Source: Cymodocea nodosa (Eukaryota > Streptophyta > Magnoliopsida > Alismatales > Cymodoceaceae). From it: 64,000 nucleotides of DNA. The stretch is taken from assembly GCA_036874045.1 (NCBI GenBank), contig CM072343.1, positions 16,760,001 to 16,824,000 on the forward strand, given 5' to 3'. Shown here in pieces: positions 24,028 to 35,934 of this stretch (position 1 is the first letter of the stretch; the number at the start of each line of letters is the position of its first letter). The position numbers and the translations under genes were made by a program. The notes beneath the pieces were generated by a model, which had not been told where the DNA came from, made no database searches, and saw nothing but the letters and a program-made list of their open reading frames with translations.

Positions 24028-26258
24028 TTAAGAAAAACTTTTTCTTGGTACCCAATGTTGTTGATGACTAAGTTCATTAAACGCATATTTCTTCTTTTTG
24101 TTTAAAAATAGTTTAACATTATCATTTATATTTTTATTAGTTGTAAGTACTTTTGATTTATCATTAGCTTCATACTCACATATAGCATTATTGCTTTTGC
24201 AATCATTCTTTTTGTTTTCAGATGTAGTATAATCAAGACCAAACATATTTTTATCAGATGTTAATTTATTTTGGTCATGCTTATACATTTTTATAAGTTC
24301 ATACCAAGATTTTGTACTTATATTAACACTTTTTGTACATACAAAATCTTTTTTTGCACAAGAATTTTTTGTTTTATCACATGCAGAATGAGTAATTGGT
24401 CTAATACTAGTGTATTGAATTACATGCTAAGGTTTCTGAATTTTCAGTTTACTACAATTGTCTGAAATTTTAGAAACATTAGAAACTGAATTTCCAAAAT
24501 AAGAAACAAGATTTTTAGAAACATTTATAGTCATGTTAGAAGTACAATTTGACAAATCACATTGATTTATATTATTACTACATGATTCATCCCTTGAAGT
24601 ACCTACTTCTACATATTTATTACCTTGTTTCATAATGAAAGGAATTTTAGTCTTAGATTTACTTGAACTGCAACTAATAAATCCTTTATTGGCTTGAGAT
24701 TCAGGATATACAGGATAATCAAATCCTAAGCCAAATTTATAAGACACCGCAAGGGTACTAGTTAGTTTGTCTAACTTAGTTTGACTTAAATTCTATTGCT
24801 CAAAGGTAGAATTTAAATCTTGCTCTCTTAGTTTTAATTTTTCTATCTCTAATTCAAGTTCATTTATATTGTTTCTCAACATTTCATTTTCAGATTCTAT
24901 CTTTAATTTTTCAGCATTTATATTCTGTATTTATTCATGCAAGATACATTCATTAAATCTAAATTTTTGCAAATCTCTAGCATGATTTTCATTATCACAT
25001 TTAAACTTTTCTAAAGTAGAAGACAGGAAACAATTTTCTTCTTCCATAATGGATGAAGATTTTCTAATATTCTTATTTTCCAGTTTACATACTTTAAGTT
25101 TTTGTAATAATGCATGATAAGCACATAATAATTCATCAAAGTTGAAATCTGAATGACTTTCAAGATCAGATATTACCTCAGACTCATCTGCCATGAAGCA
25201 CACATGAGCAACGTCTTCTAACTCTTGTTCTCCTTCTGAATGTGAAGATTTTGATGTTGATTCCTCAGATTCAGACTCTTCAGACGTGTCATCCCAAGTG
25301 ACCTTCAAAGCCTTTTTCTTGTAAAACTTTTTCTGAGTTTTCTGAGCGGTCTTCTTTTGATTTGTCCTACTTTGCTTTTCATTTTTCCTCATAGGAAAAT
25401 CTGGAGAAAGATGTCCAGGTTTCTTACAGTTTTAACATACATACTTTCTAGATAAAGAATTCTTGTCATTCAATGATTTTGACGTTGAGGGTTTATCATT
25501 TTTGTTCCTTTGCTATTTCCTAGTCAGCAAAATCAAATCCTCGTCAGAATCAGTAGATATATCAGAATCTGAATTAATTTCGAAGGCTATTTCTTTCTTC
25601 ATTTTTAGTTTGTTGTGACTCAGTGATTCATTTAATTGAACTTTATAAGTTGTTAAATTTCCTATAAGTTCATTCATAGTATAAACATTTAAATCTCGTG
25701 ATTCCTCAATTGATGTTACTTTCTGAGACCATTTAGAACTTAGGGATATGAGAATTTTTCTCACCAAATCCTTCTGTTCAAAATTCTTTCCTGAATATTT
25801 TAAAGAGTTTATGATATCAAGAAATCTGGAAAACATCTCAGAAATATTTTCGTCTTCATGCATCTTAAAGAGTTCATACTTATGAATCAACATGTTTATT
25901 TTTGTCTCTTTAACTTGAGAAGTACCTTCATGTGAAACTTTTAATGCATGCCACACCTCATAAGCAGATTTATATGCCGACACTTTACTGAACTGTTATA
26001 ACTCAATGCACAAAATAAAATATTTAAGCCCTTAGCATTCAGAGTTTCATTTTCTTTTTCAGTAATTGTCCAAGTATTATAAGGAGTAGTTAACAGAGTA
26101 TATGGTTTAGAAATCATGAACCACAATTTATGATCTATACTTTGAAGAAAAACAGACATCCTATATTTCCAATATTCAAAATGTATTCCATCAAATAAAG
26201 GAGGACGATTAAGATTTTGGCCTTCATATAAAGAAAAATTACCATTTCCAATAGCCAT
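24028..26258 (-). pseudogene. copia gag, broken into several frames
   Basis: Gag starts at 26258 with NRPPLFDGIHFEYWKYRM (copia gag N terminus). A frame change near 25960 leads into a UBN2-like stretch (YEVWHALKVSHEG, INMLIHKYELFKM, LVRKILISLSSKW) ending near 25513. A zinc knuckle at about 25400-25440 reads C-stop-NCKKPGHL, so the knuckle is damaged by a nonsense change. 25392-24931 is a Lys- then Ser/Glu-rich region followed by heptad-like coiled-coil sequence. 24747-24028 is a low-complexity Asn/Lys/Ser spacer leading to protease. Long gag with a coiled coil after the knuckle is common in Sireviruses. Confidence 0.82.
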
Positions 26259-26444
26259 TTTGCCTTAGATTTTTCAACCTATTTGATTTTAAATAGTCTA
26301 AAAACTTTAAAACAACTTGAGCCTTAAATCAATAGAGTTAAATGTATGCTCAGATATTAATTTCCGTTTAAAAACAAGGAAGGTAGAATAAGCAATGATA
26401 TTAAATAAGTTGGTATCGATTTTATATCAAAGATTATTCACAAA

Positions 26445-26456
26445 GCTCTGATACCA
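26445..26456 (-). promoter_or_regulatory. primer binding site (initiator tRNA-Met)
   Basis: Minus-strand TGGTATCAGAGC, complementary to the 3' end of plant initiator tRNA-Met, two bases inside the 5' LTR. It primes minus-strand cDNA synthesis in most copia elements. Confidence 0.93.
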
Positions 26457-26458
26457 CT

Positions 26459-28083
26459 TGTAGGATCGTATGGCTACACAAGATGGGGGGTGAATCGTGT
26501 ATTTTTAATATTTTCTGAAATATAATTGAAACTTTAAAACTCAAAAACAAGTCGAGACATTGTTTTCATAAAATCATTTTTATTTAAGGTTTCAATTACA
26601 ATATACAATTCAATTCTCCTTAGAAATTGTAGATGCAATTATATTTTGATACCATGTATCATCTAAACAATTTCATAACTACAAACAGAGAAAACTAATT
26701 TGCGAAATTTAAAACTTTTCTCCCTGTTTGAGATCTTTCTTCTTCTTCTTTTTCTTCTTCAACAATTCTTCAGTGACGAATATCTTGTCTTTTCATGCTT
26801 CACCGAATTTGCTTTCTTCTGATACTTCAAATCTTCAGTGACGAAAATCTTACCTTTTTATGTTTCACTGAACTTTCTTCCACTTGAGAGATTTTTCCCG
26901 AAGAGGTGTTTTTGATCCCTGAAAAAGATTTTTCTTTTGGTGTGCAGAGATGGTTTGATCCTTGAAAAGATTTTTCATTTTGTGTGCAATGATGGTTTGA
27001 TCCTTGAAAAGATTTTTCATTTTGTGTGCAAGGATAAATTGATCAACAAGAATTCTATGTCTTTTATACTATATCTTCATTTCATGCATATCCTTCATGT
27101 TTAACCACTACCAGTTTTCCACTTGTCCACGTCTTTTCTTTTTCCTTCATCGAAACACACACGTTCTAACCCACGTTTATATTTCTAATTTTCTTTAATC
27201 ATCAGTCTTGGATCTCTAAAAAATTTCCTGAAAATAAACTTTCTCGTCTAAAATTTTTTCATAAGTGTAATAAGAAGTCGTTACTTTAATGTTAACTAAA
27301 TGAGTAACACAAGTATATATATATAACTTAACGTTTCTAACTTAACGAGTTCACCATGTGCTATTTCATGTGACAAGTATTGTAGCTAACTCAACGAACT
27401 AAGTCCGTGGTGTTATGCTATCTCAACGAACCATCTCCGTTGTGTTATGATAACTCAACGAACCAGTAATAAACAAATGTTTTTATAATAAGAATTTTAC
27501 CACGTGCAAAAATAACAACTTAAGTTTATAACACTAACCTAACGCGTTGCCTTAGTGTTTAATATAGCAACTCAACGCATTTAGTTATGTTAACTTAACG
27601 AGTTAAACATGTGCACCTCACGTGATACAATACAACATTCGTAACTTATAATTTCACCACGTGTATAACACTAACTTAACGAGTTCGTCTCTTCTTTTAC
27701 TCACTAACTTAACGAGTTATCACGTGACCTATTTTAACCTTTAAGCCTCTAACTTAACGAGTTCTCACGTGACCTCTATACAAACAAAACTCTAACTTAA
27801 CGAGTTGTCTAAACGTGCATTATTCATGATATAGAAGATATAACATTAAAACATATCATGCTTTTCAATAAAAACACACATTAACTTAACGTTTAGCTAA
27901 ATGAGAAATTAATGCAACGAAATGACTAGTTATTAACTTCAGATCCAATACAGACAAGTATTTATATCAGTAAGCTTTTTCTGTATTAATTGATGATTTT
28001 AATTTCTTTTCACAAGCAATAGTAATTGAGCAAATATGATTATTTTCATTCAGCACACATCATCAAAACAAAAATACTCAACA
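26459..28083 (-). repeat. 5' LTR of the Sirevirus-like copia
   Basis: 1625 bp, TG...CA on both strands (minus-strand TGTTGAGTATTTTT...GATCCTACA). The 3' part has the CACCCCCCATCTTG block common next to the primer site in such LTRs. The end at 28083 is fixed because LTR-R copy B resumes at 28084. An internal block at about 27390-27850 is not expected: it matches LTR-R (for example 60648-60990) in the opposite orientation over roughly 330 bp or more. Confidence 0.78.
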
Positions 28084-28567
28084 GATTAACTAACATTAAA
28101 AGCTTAATTGAAATTATTTACATGTTGTGGAACTGCCCAATAGATGGTCGAATTTCTTTGTGAATAGCAAAATTTAATTGAAAACTACTAGTTAGACTTG
28201 TGGAGTTAACTTAAATCCACGAAGTTAGTCCATTGAGTTAACTGTAACTCTACGAACTAAGTCTGTTGAGTTAATAGTAAGTCAATGGAGTGTGTAATTT
28301 AACACCTATAAAACTCTGGTTATAAAAAAAATCAAAATAGTATGCAATTTTTACTCAATCTTTATAGGATCGACCTGTACTTGCACACAAATACAATAGA
28401 CATTATGCACTTATAGTTAAAAATAAATTATATTTAATATCTAATTTGTGAAAATTGTTTATTTACTTCCAAAAGAAATTGTCAATATATAATTAAAGCA
28501 AACGAAAGTCACCCAAACAAAGTTTTTAAGTAAATATACATATATAAGTAAACAAAACAAACCAAAC
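28084..28567 (-). repeat. LTR-R copy B, part 2 of 2
   Basis: Resumes copy B after the copia element: AACATTAAAAGCTTAATTG, the GGAACTGCCCAATAGATGG block, the three-hairpin cluster (about 28199-28291) and the GATCGACCTGTACTTGCACAC core near 28373. It ends near CCAAACA at 28567. The terminal ~80 bp diverge from the copy at 20452. Confidence 0.75.
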
Positions 28568-29975
28568 ATGAGTCCATTGAATTAAGCTTAACTCAATGAG
28601 GTTAGTCCATTGAGTTACAGTTAAGTCAACAAAGTAAGTCTGTTGAGTTACATTAACTCCACAGACCAATTATTTTCTAATATTCAATTGTGAGCAATTG
28701 TAAGAAAAGAAAATTTGAAGGAAATCACGTCGCACAAACCATATCATGATTTAAATCGTGGACAGAAGAAGTAATCATTATCGTTGATACGAAGGAAGGA
28801 GATCCAACTAGTCATTTAGGTGGAAGCAATTATTATTGAAAAAAATATAAAAGGAAAAGAGAAAGAACGAAGAAAAGTGTGGGGGGAGAACCACGCTAAT
28901 TGCAAAAAACATCAGTCGTTCCTTAGCTCTCACCAATACCACCATCCACCATTTGTCAGAAGTTTGTGAGGATATTTTCTAGATATTGAGTCGATTTCGA
29001 GTTAAACATGATGATTGACAACTACTGTGAGGAGTAATCGCATCACAGGAAGGGAAACCATTTTTACCAAACACCTAGTCATCTCTTAAGAGACAATAAA
29101 ACTTCTAGCCTTGGTTTTAGGTTGATGCTATTATACTAAAGAGGACATCAACTACAAAAGTCTCAATTCGTGATTTTATAGGGAGAGGAGTGTGTGACAG
29201 TAAGTGATTGAGTTTTCAGTGGTGTAATCGTGTTGTATGTAGTGATAGGAGTTCTTACTGTCACAAGAGAATTTTACCTTACACATTTCATTTATTTTCA
29301 GAAACATATTACAACAAAAGCAAAACAAAAACTCATTATCTGTTTTTATATTTATCAAATCTGTGTTTTATCATTTGTTTTGTATTATTAGTATTGTCAA
29401 TATTGTTAAATGTTATGTGTTTATTTCATTCTAGAAAATAGAAAATTGTATTACTAATTATTGAAACAAGTTCATATTCAATTCTGAAATCTTGATTTAT
29501 ATATTTACTATTTAAAATATCTAAATTTTAGTGCTAATTAATGATAAATATCGTATAAATTAATATTAAAAGCTTAATTGATGTTGTTTACATTTTGTGA
29601 AATCACCCAATGGATGATCGTATTCTTTTGTAGACAGTAATTTTAATATGAAGTTACTAATAAGGCTTGTTGAATTAACTTAACTCCACGATGATAGTTT
29701 GTTAAGATAACTGTAACTCAACAAATTGTATCCATTGAGCTTGTAGTAATTCAATGGAATGAGTAATTTAGAACACAAAAACCTTTGGTTGTAAAAATTT
29801 AAATAGTTTGAAATTTTTACTCATTCCTTTTGGAATCGACCTGTACTTGCACATTTATACAATAGACACTACACACTTGTAGTTAATTATGAATTAGATT
29901 TAATATCTTATTCGTGACAATTATTTGTTTACTTATAAAAGAAAATATACATATTTAAGTAAATATCAACAAACC
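28568..29975 (-). repeat. LTR-R copy A, part 2 of 2
   Basis: Continues copy A from the CATTGAGTTA-rich block, through GGTGTAATCGTGTTG and the second hairpin cluster (about 29669-29757), to the GAATCGACCTGTACTTGCACA core at 29843 and an end near 29975. Together with 16459-17160 it makes one nearly complete LTR. Confidence 0.75.
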
Positions 29976-30975
29976 AAATAGTGATTCTTGTTTTTAGTTT
30001 GGTATTTGGTTTTTCCTACGTGGTGGCATTGAGTCTATCCTTCTTGTGCTTTTGCTTTTGGTTTTTGTTGGCTTGGGTGGCAATTATCCTTGGTGTTAGT
30101 GGGTGGGGTCCTTCCATAACCCCATGGGTGGGTGAGAGCCTCTCTTAAGGGGTAGCTCATCCTTGACCTCAAGTCCCAACTTTGGCTCTTCTCCCCTATC
30201 GATCCATTAGTTACCTATTGGGAAAAAAAGAAGAAGATAACAACATAGAATTTGGTTGGGATATTGATTACTCATTCCCACTCAACCTTGAATTAACAAT
30301 CAGTTTTTCCTTAAGCAAGGGATTGTAATCATGTGGCTAAGGTATGTTGTGGGAGGTAAACTTAAGGGTAGTGGGTTTAGGCTTCCCTTCAATTAACTAG
30401 GTGGTTCTCTCTTCTCTTTTTTCTCATTTTCTCCCTTGGACTAGAGGGGTAGGGAGGTTGGACTCTTAGTGAGCTCTTTCACTCCCCTATGGTTGGTGTG
30501 GTCTTACCCTCTCTCTACCTCACTTCTAATTTATTTCCACTTAATTCTTGATGCCTTCTTACTCTCTCCCCTTAGGTGTTTGGTGTCACCTCTTGGGTGT
30601 GTTTTGCAAGTTCTTTCTTCATTGGCGTAGGTCTTTTGCATGTTTCCCTTGTGCATTTACTTTCTTACTTGCGATGTTGTTGGTTTCATCTAGCTTTTTA
30701 TGTGTAGATCTGGTGATGACCATTCAACCTACGTCTTGGCCTTTTGTTGTTGTATTGTGGATGCTGGGATGTTGGGATTTTGGGACTTTGCCTTTGTGGT
30801 GGTATCGCTTTTGTTAATTGACAAGGTTGTGGCCTTGTCATTGCTTTTACCCCTTTTGTTGTTTTTTGAGGGCTAATCTTGTCTTTTGTGGTTCTTGTTG
30901 GTGTTGTTTTGTAGGGCCCTTTTGTATCTTTCCTTTTGTTAGCAATAATAAATGGTTGTACATGGATAAAAAAAA
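29976..30975 (+). repeat. possible LINE 3' end
   Basis: T/G-rich, non-repetitive DNA ending in AATAATAAATGG, then GGATAAAAAAAAAA at 30964-30975. A T-rich 3' region ending in a short A tail is typical of plant L1 elements. Reading frames here (for example 30548-30817) are Cys/Phe/Leu-rich translations of T/G-rich sequence and not genes. No target duplication was found, so this stays tentative. Confidence 0.3.
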
Positions 30976-31614
30976 AACCCTCAACCAGATGTGGTCACAT
31001 CCACCACCAAACACCAAATTTCATGAGGACTTCATGGTTAAATATGTTTGGGTGAGGGTAGTACTAGGATAAGGGTGACCTCTTAGGATGTCTCTATGTG
31101 GCTTTTTCCTTCAATGGTATTCTAGTTGAATTGGTGTACAAGATCATTAGGGTCTCTTAGGTTGCATGTTCGACCCTTCGTGGTACCCTTGACATCAATG
31201 AGAAGTTTCTAGTGAACTATAAAGATAGTAGATGATGTTGATGCAACCTCTCCCTCTCATCTTAATCTATATATTAACTTTTCTATTTCACACCTTTCTC
31301 TTATTATCACCATATATGTCCTTTGTGCATGTTGAAGATCTTTGCAAAACAATCTTGGCCTTTTCCTTTTTATTGTTGAAACAACACCCCACAAATGCAT
31401 TACCAAGATACATTCTTCCTTGACAATCTCATAATTAACATCATTGCTTGGGTACAATCTTGTATCTAAATTTTGGTTAACAAATCTATTTATAATTCAA
31501 ATTACCAAAATACTCTTGCCAACTTAGGCTTGGTTTTTAGACAAATTTTTGCTCATTTTGATTCTCAAAATGGCCAACTTCAACAAGTTCAAGGTTAGAA
31601 AATGATGTCAATAT
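30976..31614. other. intergenic, no gene seen
   Basis: No convincing gene. The sequence leads into the TGACT...AGTCA minisatellite. Confidence 0.4.
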
Positions 31615-32420
31615 CTTGTTACGTTAAAACTTTGGTGACTCCCGAAACAGTCATCTTCAATAGGATTACACCCAAAAAATAACTCTTTATCATCTCTTTG
31701 GGTGAAAACTCCCGAAATAGTTAATTCAATGGGGGTGACATTCAAAAAATGATGCCAAAGTCTTATAACTTTTGGGTGACTCCTAAAGTAGTCAACTTCA
31801 AGAAGGTAACACCTGGAAAATTACATTAATATATCATCTCTTTTAGGTGACTCCTGCAATAGTCATTTCACTTTATCGATCATCTTTGTATCATGACTTC
31901 TATAATAGTTACTTCACCCTATAAGCTGTAGATGACTCCCAAAACACTGACTTCACTTTATCATCAGCTATAAGTGACTTTTGAAATAGTCAACTTGAAT
32001 GGTTTATGCCCGAAAATAATGTTCATATATCTCATCATCTCTAATTAATGTGATTTCTGAAATAGTCATTTCATGTTCTCAACTCTATAGGTGACTCTTG
32101 AAATAATCATTTCACGTTTCCAACTCTGGGTGACTCCCAAAATGGTCACTTCTCCATTTCGGCTCTTGGGTGACATCTAAAATAGTTGTTTCTCTTTACC
32201 AACTTTGGATGACTTTCAAAATAGCTATCTCACTCCACCAACCCTAGGTGACTCTCAAAATAGTCATTTCACCTTTTCAGGTAACTCACAAAACAATCAT
32301 TTAACACGTTCTACTCTATCTTGGTAAGTCCTAAAATAGTAATTTCAATATTTCAACTTGGGGTAGCTTCCAAAACATTTTACTTCTTATTCTATGCAAT
32401 CTCTAAGTAATGACGACTTC
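31615..32420. repeat. degenerate hairpin minisatellite (TGACT...AGTCA)
   Basis: About 15-17 diverged units on a period near 50 bp with core GGTGACTCCCGAAATAGTCATTTCA (the first 20 bases carry the signal). Each core contains inverted TGACT and AGTCA arms. Clear cores start near 31638, 31694, 31784, 31848, 31925, 31975, 32055, 32090, 32128, 32171, 32209 and 32249. No coding potential. Confidence 0.82.
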
Positions 32421-33060
32421 GGTCTATTTTCCTATGTGGTGTTCGAAAGATAATTTCATACCTCATTTTCCTTTTGATTTTCAGGAGTTTTAGTGACAAA
32501 TCGTGGATTGTCAGGAAATAGTCCCACATCGTACAATTAAGTGGAGAGCAAATCTAAACTTATATGTATTGATTTGATTTTCAATTCAAATTTTATAAAA
32601 TATGACGGCAACAATAACCAAAGAACCAACATACGAGAATCCAGCAATCCCTTTATTGATAGCATCAAGGAGTTCGCCAAAGTCCAGCCCAGCAATGGAC
32701 ACCACCACATATTCGTCATAAAAAAATCAATTTCAATGTTGTAACTAGTGTGGTAATATTAGTCATCGGAGTAGTTGTGCATGATGAAAATGGCAAGCAC
32801 ATCATTTCCATGGTTGGACTTCTTCCCAACAACTGGCACTCCTTTGCAAGTGGAAACCTCACCTTAATTTTGGCAATGAAAGTTGTAATCCAAGAAGGGT
32901 GAAACAAAGCCATGTTAATTTGAAGGAGATGCATTGTATATGTAAAATCATTATGAAGGAGAGCATGAGAGACCCTAGAATACTCCAACGTTATAATTTT
33001 TATGTTGTGTATAAATTATGGTATTATTTAAGCATATGGTGGCATGGTTATTATCCTAAA
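32421..33060. other. intergenic, no gene seen
   Basis: Mixed DNA with AGTCCCACATCG near 32520, a word often seen at ends of plant retroelements, but no partner was found. Short frames carry no recognisable domain. Confidence 0.35.
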
Positions 33061-33070
33061 AGGCTAAAAG

Positions 33071-33094
33071 GGGGGGGGGGGGAGGGAGGGGGGT
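33071..33094. repeat. poly(G) tract
   Basis: A G run of 12 followed by AGGGAGGGGGG; capable of G-quadruplex formation. May also mark an unreliable stretch of assembly. Confidence 0.85.
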
Positions 33095-33167
33095 TGGGTT
33101 TGTGCAGTTAGGAGATTTCCTAAGGACTAATCCATTTGTACATCATGGTTTCCCAAGGTTTCTTGAT

Positions 33168-33480
33168 ATAAATACTTAACCCAGGTGGGATTTCCTAACC
33201 CACCTCCTTTGTAAGCTCGAGAGACCTCCAGAATTTCACCCACGAAACTCGTCGACTCCTCCGGAAAGGAGAAGGTGCAGGTGAGTGTTTGCACGCTGAA
33301 GGAGGTGTGCGGCGAGCGGAATCTCTACGTCTGTGCGAGCGAAATCCCGTAGAAGAAGGTGTGCCGCAACCTAAAACCCTGCGAGCGGCGAGCGGCCCCG
33401 TCAGCATCTGTGCAAGCGTCGCTATGATCATCTGTGCGACCGTCTCGACTCAGGTCAGTTAGAAAAATCTTCTAACCTTG
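33168..33480 (+). promoter_or_regulatory. orphan promoter-like GC island
   Basis: GATATAAATAC (TATA box, 33165-33175) is followed within 35 bp by a sharp rise in GC and CpG content that lasts to about 33450. Four related CTGTGCGAGCG-type words occur near 33330, 33405, 33430 and 33478. No reading frame with a known domain follows, and the sequence returns to AT-rich DNA. It could be the promoter and leader of an unrecognised LTR, or the first exon of a decayed gene. Confidence 0.4.
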
Positions 33481-35600
33481 TGCGAGCGTCTGTGATACTT
33501 TTATTGATGGGTTATAGTCTAGTAACTCTGTTTTGCATAAATATTGAGATTGAGACCACCTGTTTTGTAGATCTGTGTTGGGTGATCTTCATTTTTTTTA
33601 GTCCTGCAATATTTAGATCTTTGTTGGAAGATATTTTGCTGAGGATTAATGCTAGATTGTTTTGCTAAGAGATTTTGTGATTTTCAAATCAAGTTCATAT
33701 TGATTTAATTTTTAACATCGAGCGATAGCATCCTCTTGCAGAATAGTTTGAGCAAGCAATTTATTCAATGAATATTTTCCCAAAAAGAAGACTTCCTGAG
33801 GTTTCCAACAAGTACTTGATTGCAATTTTTTGTTGAGTATGTTAGAAGCTATAGATTTTTGAAGTTGTGCAAGATTTCTATGTTGATTCAGTAGTTGTGT
33901 ATTCTCTCCCTAAGACAACAATCACTAAATGCGACGCACAACCCCACAGACGTCTGCACTAGATGCCCACCGATGTTAATAACTTTGCCAACATTGATGT
34001 GGTTTGTTTTGATCATGTCACCACATAGATGTGGCTTTTATGGTCTTTTATAAATATATGTTTTTTCTGTTATCAAAATTTATAGTTGAAGAACTTATAA
34101 GTTATAACCAAGGTATTCAACTACTTTTATAACTTATAAGTTTCAAATAGATGTTGAACTCTACTGTAATGTTCGTATTTGCTTGATGTATATTGGATTT
34201 GTTAATATATAAAACTCAAATTATTATATAAATTTATGTCTTATGATCTAGATGATTTTAAGTTAATTAATTGAGATGATTACGCATAAGATTGTTTGAT
34301 CATATATATATACACCTGTAATGGTTTTTGCTTCAGATTATATGAAATTTAGATTACGCATAATTGAGCTTATTATATGTTGAACCTGAGTTTAATAATA
34401 TTGTGACATTGTTCTCTTATAATCAATTTAAAAACAAACATCAAAAGGAAAATGTAGGGTTGCCTTTAATCAAAAGGATTGTCGTTAAGACTAACAAACA
34501 TCAATGGTAGAACAGTTTTTTCAAAAGAGAAGGCAACAAATCCAATAGAACATGAAAATGATGTCTTTATTAGTAATCCCTAAAGACAATACATGAGCTC
34601 AACCATGATTTTTGTAATTAATAATGCCAAATTAGGATTCAATAGACCATCTAATTATCTGAATAAGGATCACAGACTGAAGATTTTTACTGTAAGCCAT
34701 GAAGTTATGTGAAGTTTCATGAGAACATGATAATACATATGTCAAATTGCATTGTTTTAAAACATATTCAGTGGCAATGACAGTTGATCATGCTTACGCC
34801 ACTCTCATATGTCCTCAATTGTAAGCTTCGATCCTACATGTAAATAATGGAACCTTCCTTTCTTCTACAAATGAAAAGCAGACCAAGAAAAGCTTCTCAT
34901 TCTTCGAAAAGAAAAGAAGCATTACAATAAAAATTATATTGGCATAGTAGTAGAATTCTTGCAAAGGCACTGAACCAATTATTAACCAAAGAAACTTAGT
35001 AAAAGGGCTCATATTGATGTTGGTTTGATCGAGGATCCTTCTAATGTTATGTAATTAAAATAGTTGAAGCCAAGCTTTGTACTTTTATTACAATAAACAT
35101 CAATATTTACTAAATTGGTTTTGCAAAGTCACAAAATTTTTTATTTTTGGGCAAGCTACTTCTAAAGTTGTTTGAGTAGTTCAAAAGAATGGATCTTTGG
35201 AACAAGTTCTTAAAACTTCACATTATTGGAAATCCACTCATGGAATCACCATTGGATTTGGTAATGAAGAGTTTTAGAATATCACATTCAAGAGTTTTGC
35301 AACGAAGAGTATTCACATGAAGAGTTTTGCAATTTGGAAAACATTGATGAGAAAAATGTAAAGAGGTAGTACACTTACCAAAAGATCATGATGCCACTTC
35401 TTATAATGATAATATATCCAATGAAGAGGAACAAAAAGTGATATGGAAGCGATGACAATGACGGAAAGGAGGCAATATACCTTCTAAGGTTTTTAAGTTA
35501 AGGTACTCAACAAGGACGATGGAAGTGACGACAAAGGAAGTCGAGGGATATGGCAATCAAGGGAATTTGTGCAATTGGTAGTCAACTTTTTGGAAGGAAG
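33481..35600. other. intergenic, no gene seen
   Basis: AT-rich DNA without a supported gene, RNA or repeat boundary. Confidence 0.4.
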
Positions 35601-35604
35601 AAGC

Positions 35605-35735
35605 TTTGAAAGATGATGACAGAGGTGACGATGACGAAAGCGACGATGATGGAAACAACAATGATGGAAGCGATGACAATGGAAGTAGTGATGACCAAAG
35701 CGACAATGACAAAAGTGGCGATGACGAAAGTTCAG
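35605..35735. repeat. GATGACNAAAGCGAC minisatellite
   Basis: About eight imperfect repeats of a 15-bp unit related to GATGACGAAAGCGAC. The open frames on both strands here (Met/Thr-rich or His-rich) are a consequence of the repeat. Confidence 0.8.
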
Positions 35736-35923
35736 AGAAGGGGTCAATGTGTGATTCAGAAGGGGAGGGCTAAAAAAGACGTTGGTGGAAATGGAAAGTT
35801 TATCTTATATATGGACAAAATTTTCATAAATTCCTTTCCACCATTTTCCATGCATGCTAACAACATACAAACGGAAAGTTAAAATTTTCCTGTTCTTTCT
35901 GTCAATTCTAGTGTGCATTAACC

Positions 35924-35934
35924 CCCTTAAGATG
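35924..35934. repeat. target site duplication, left
   Basis: CCCTTAAGATG, repeated exactly at 36422-36432 after the poly(A) tail. Confidence 0.85.

Larger units (their letters stand above)
18431..28083 (-). mobile_element. Sirevirus-like Ty1/copia retrotransposon
   Basis: Minus-strand element with order 5' LTR (28083-26459), tRNA-Met primer site (26456-26445), gag (26258-24028), protease-integrase (24024-22636), reverse transcriptase-RNase H (22624-22306 and 20446-19214) and an ~780-bp 3' non-coding tail (19213-18431). The coding order and the LTR start (TGTTGAGTATTTTTGTTTTG) and end (...GATCCTACA) fit Sirevirus-type copia elements. No 3' LTR follows the tail, which runs straight into LTR-R copy B, so the 3' end was lost. 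The element interrupts copy B and is itself interrupted by a solo LTR-R at 20452-22300. Several frameshifts mean it is not autonomous now. Confidence 0.85.

Noticed and set aside
30548..31072. Two Cys/Phe/Leu-rich open frames
   Set aside because: Composition follows from T/G-rich DNA, and there is no domain or paired splice signal.
35493..35882. His/Cys-rich and Met/Thr-rich open frames on opposite strands
   Set aside because: Both are translations of the 15-bp GATGAC minisatellite.
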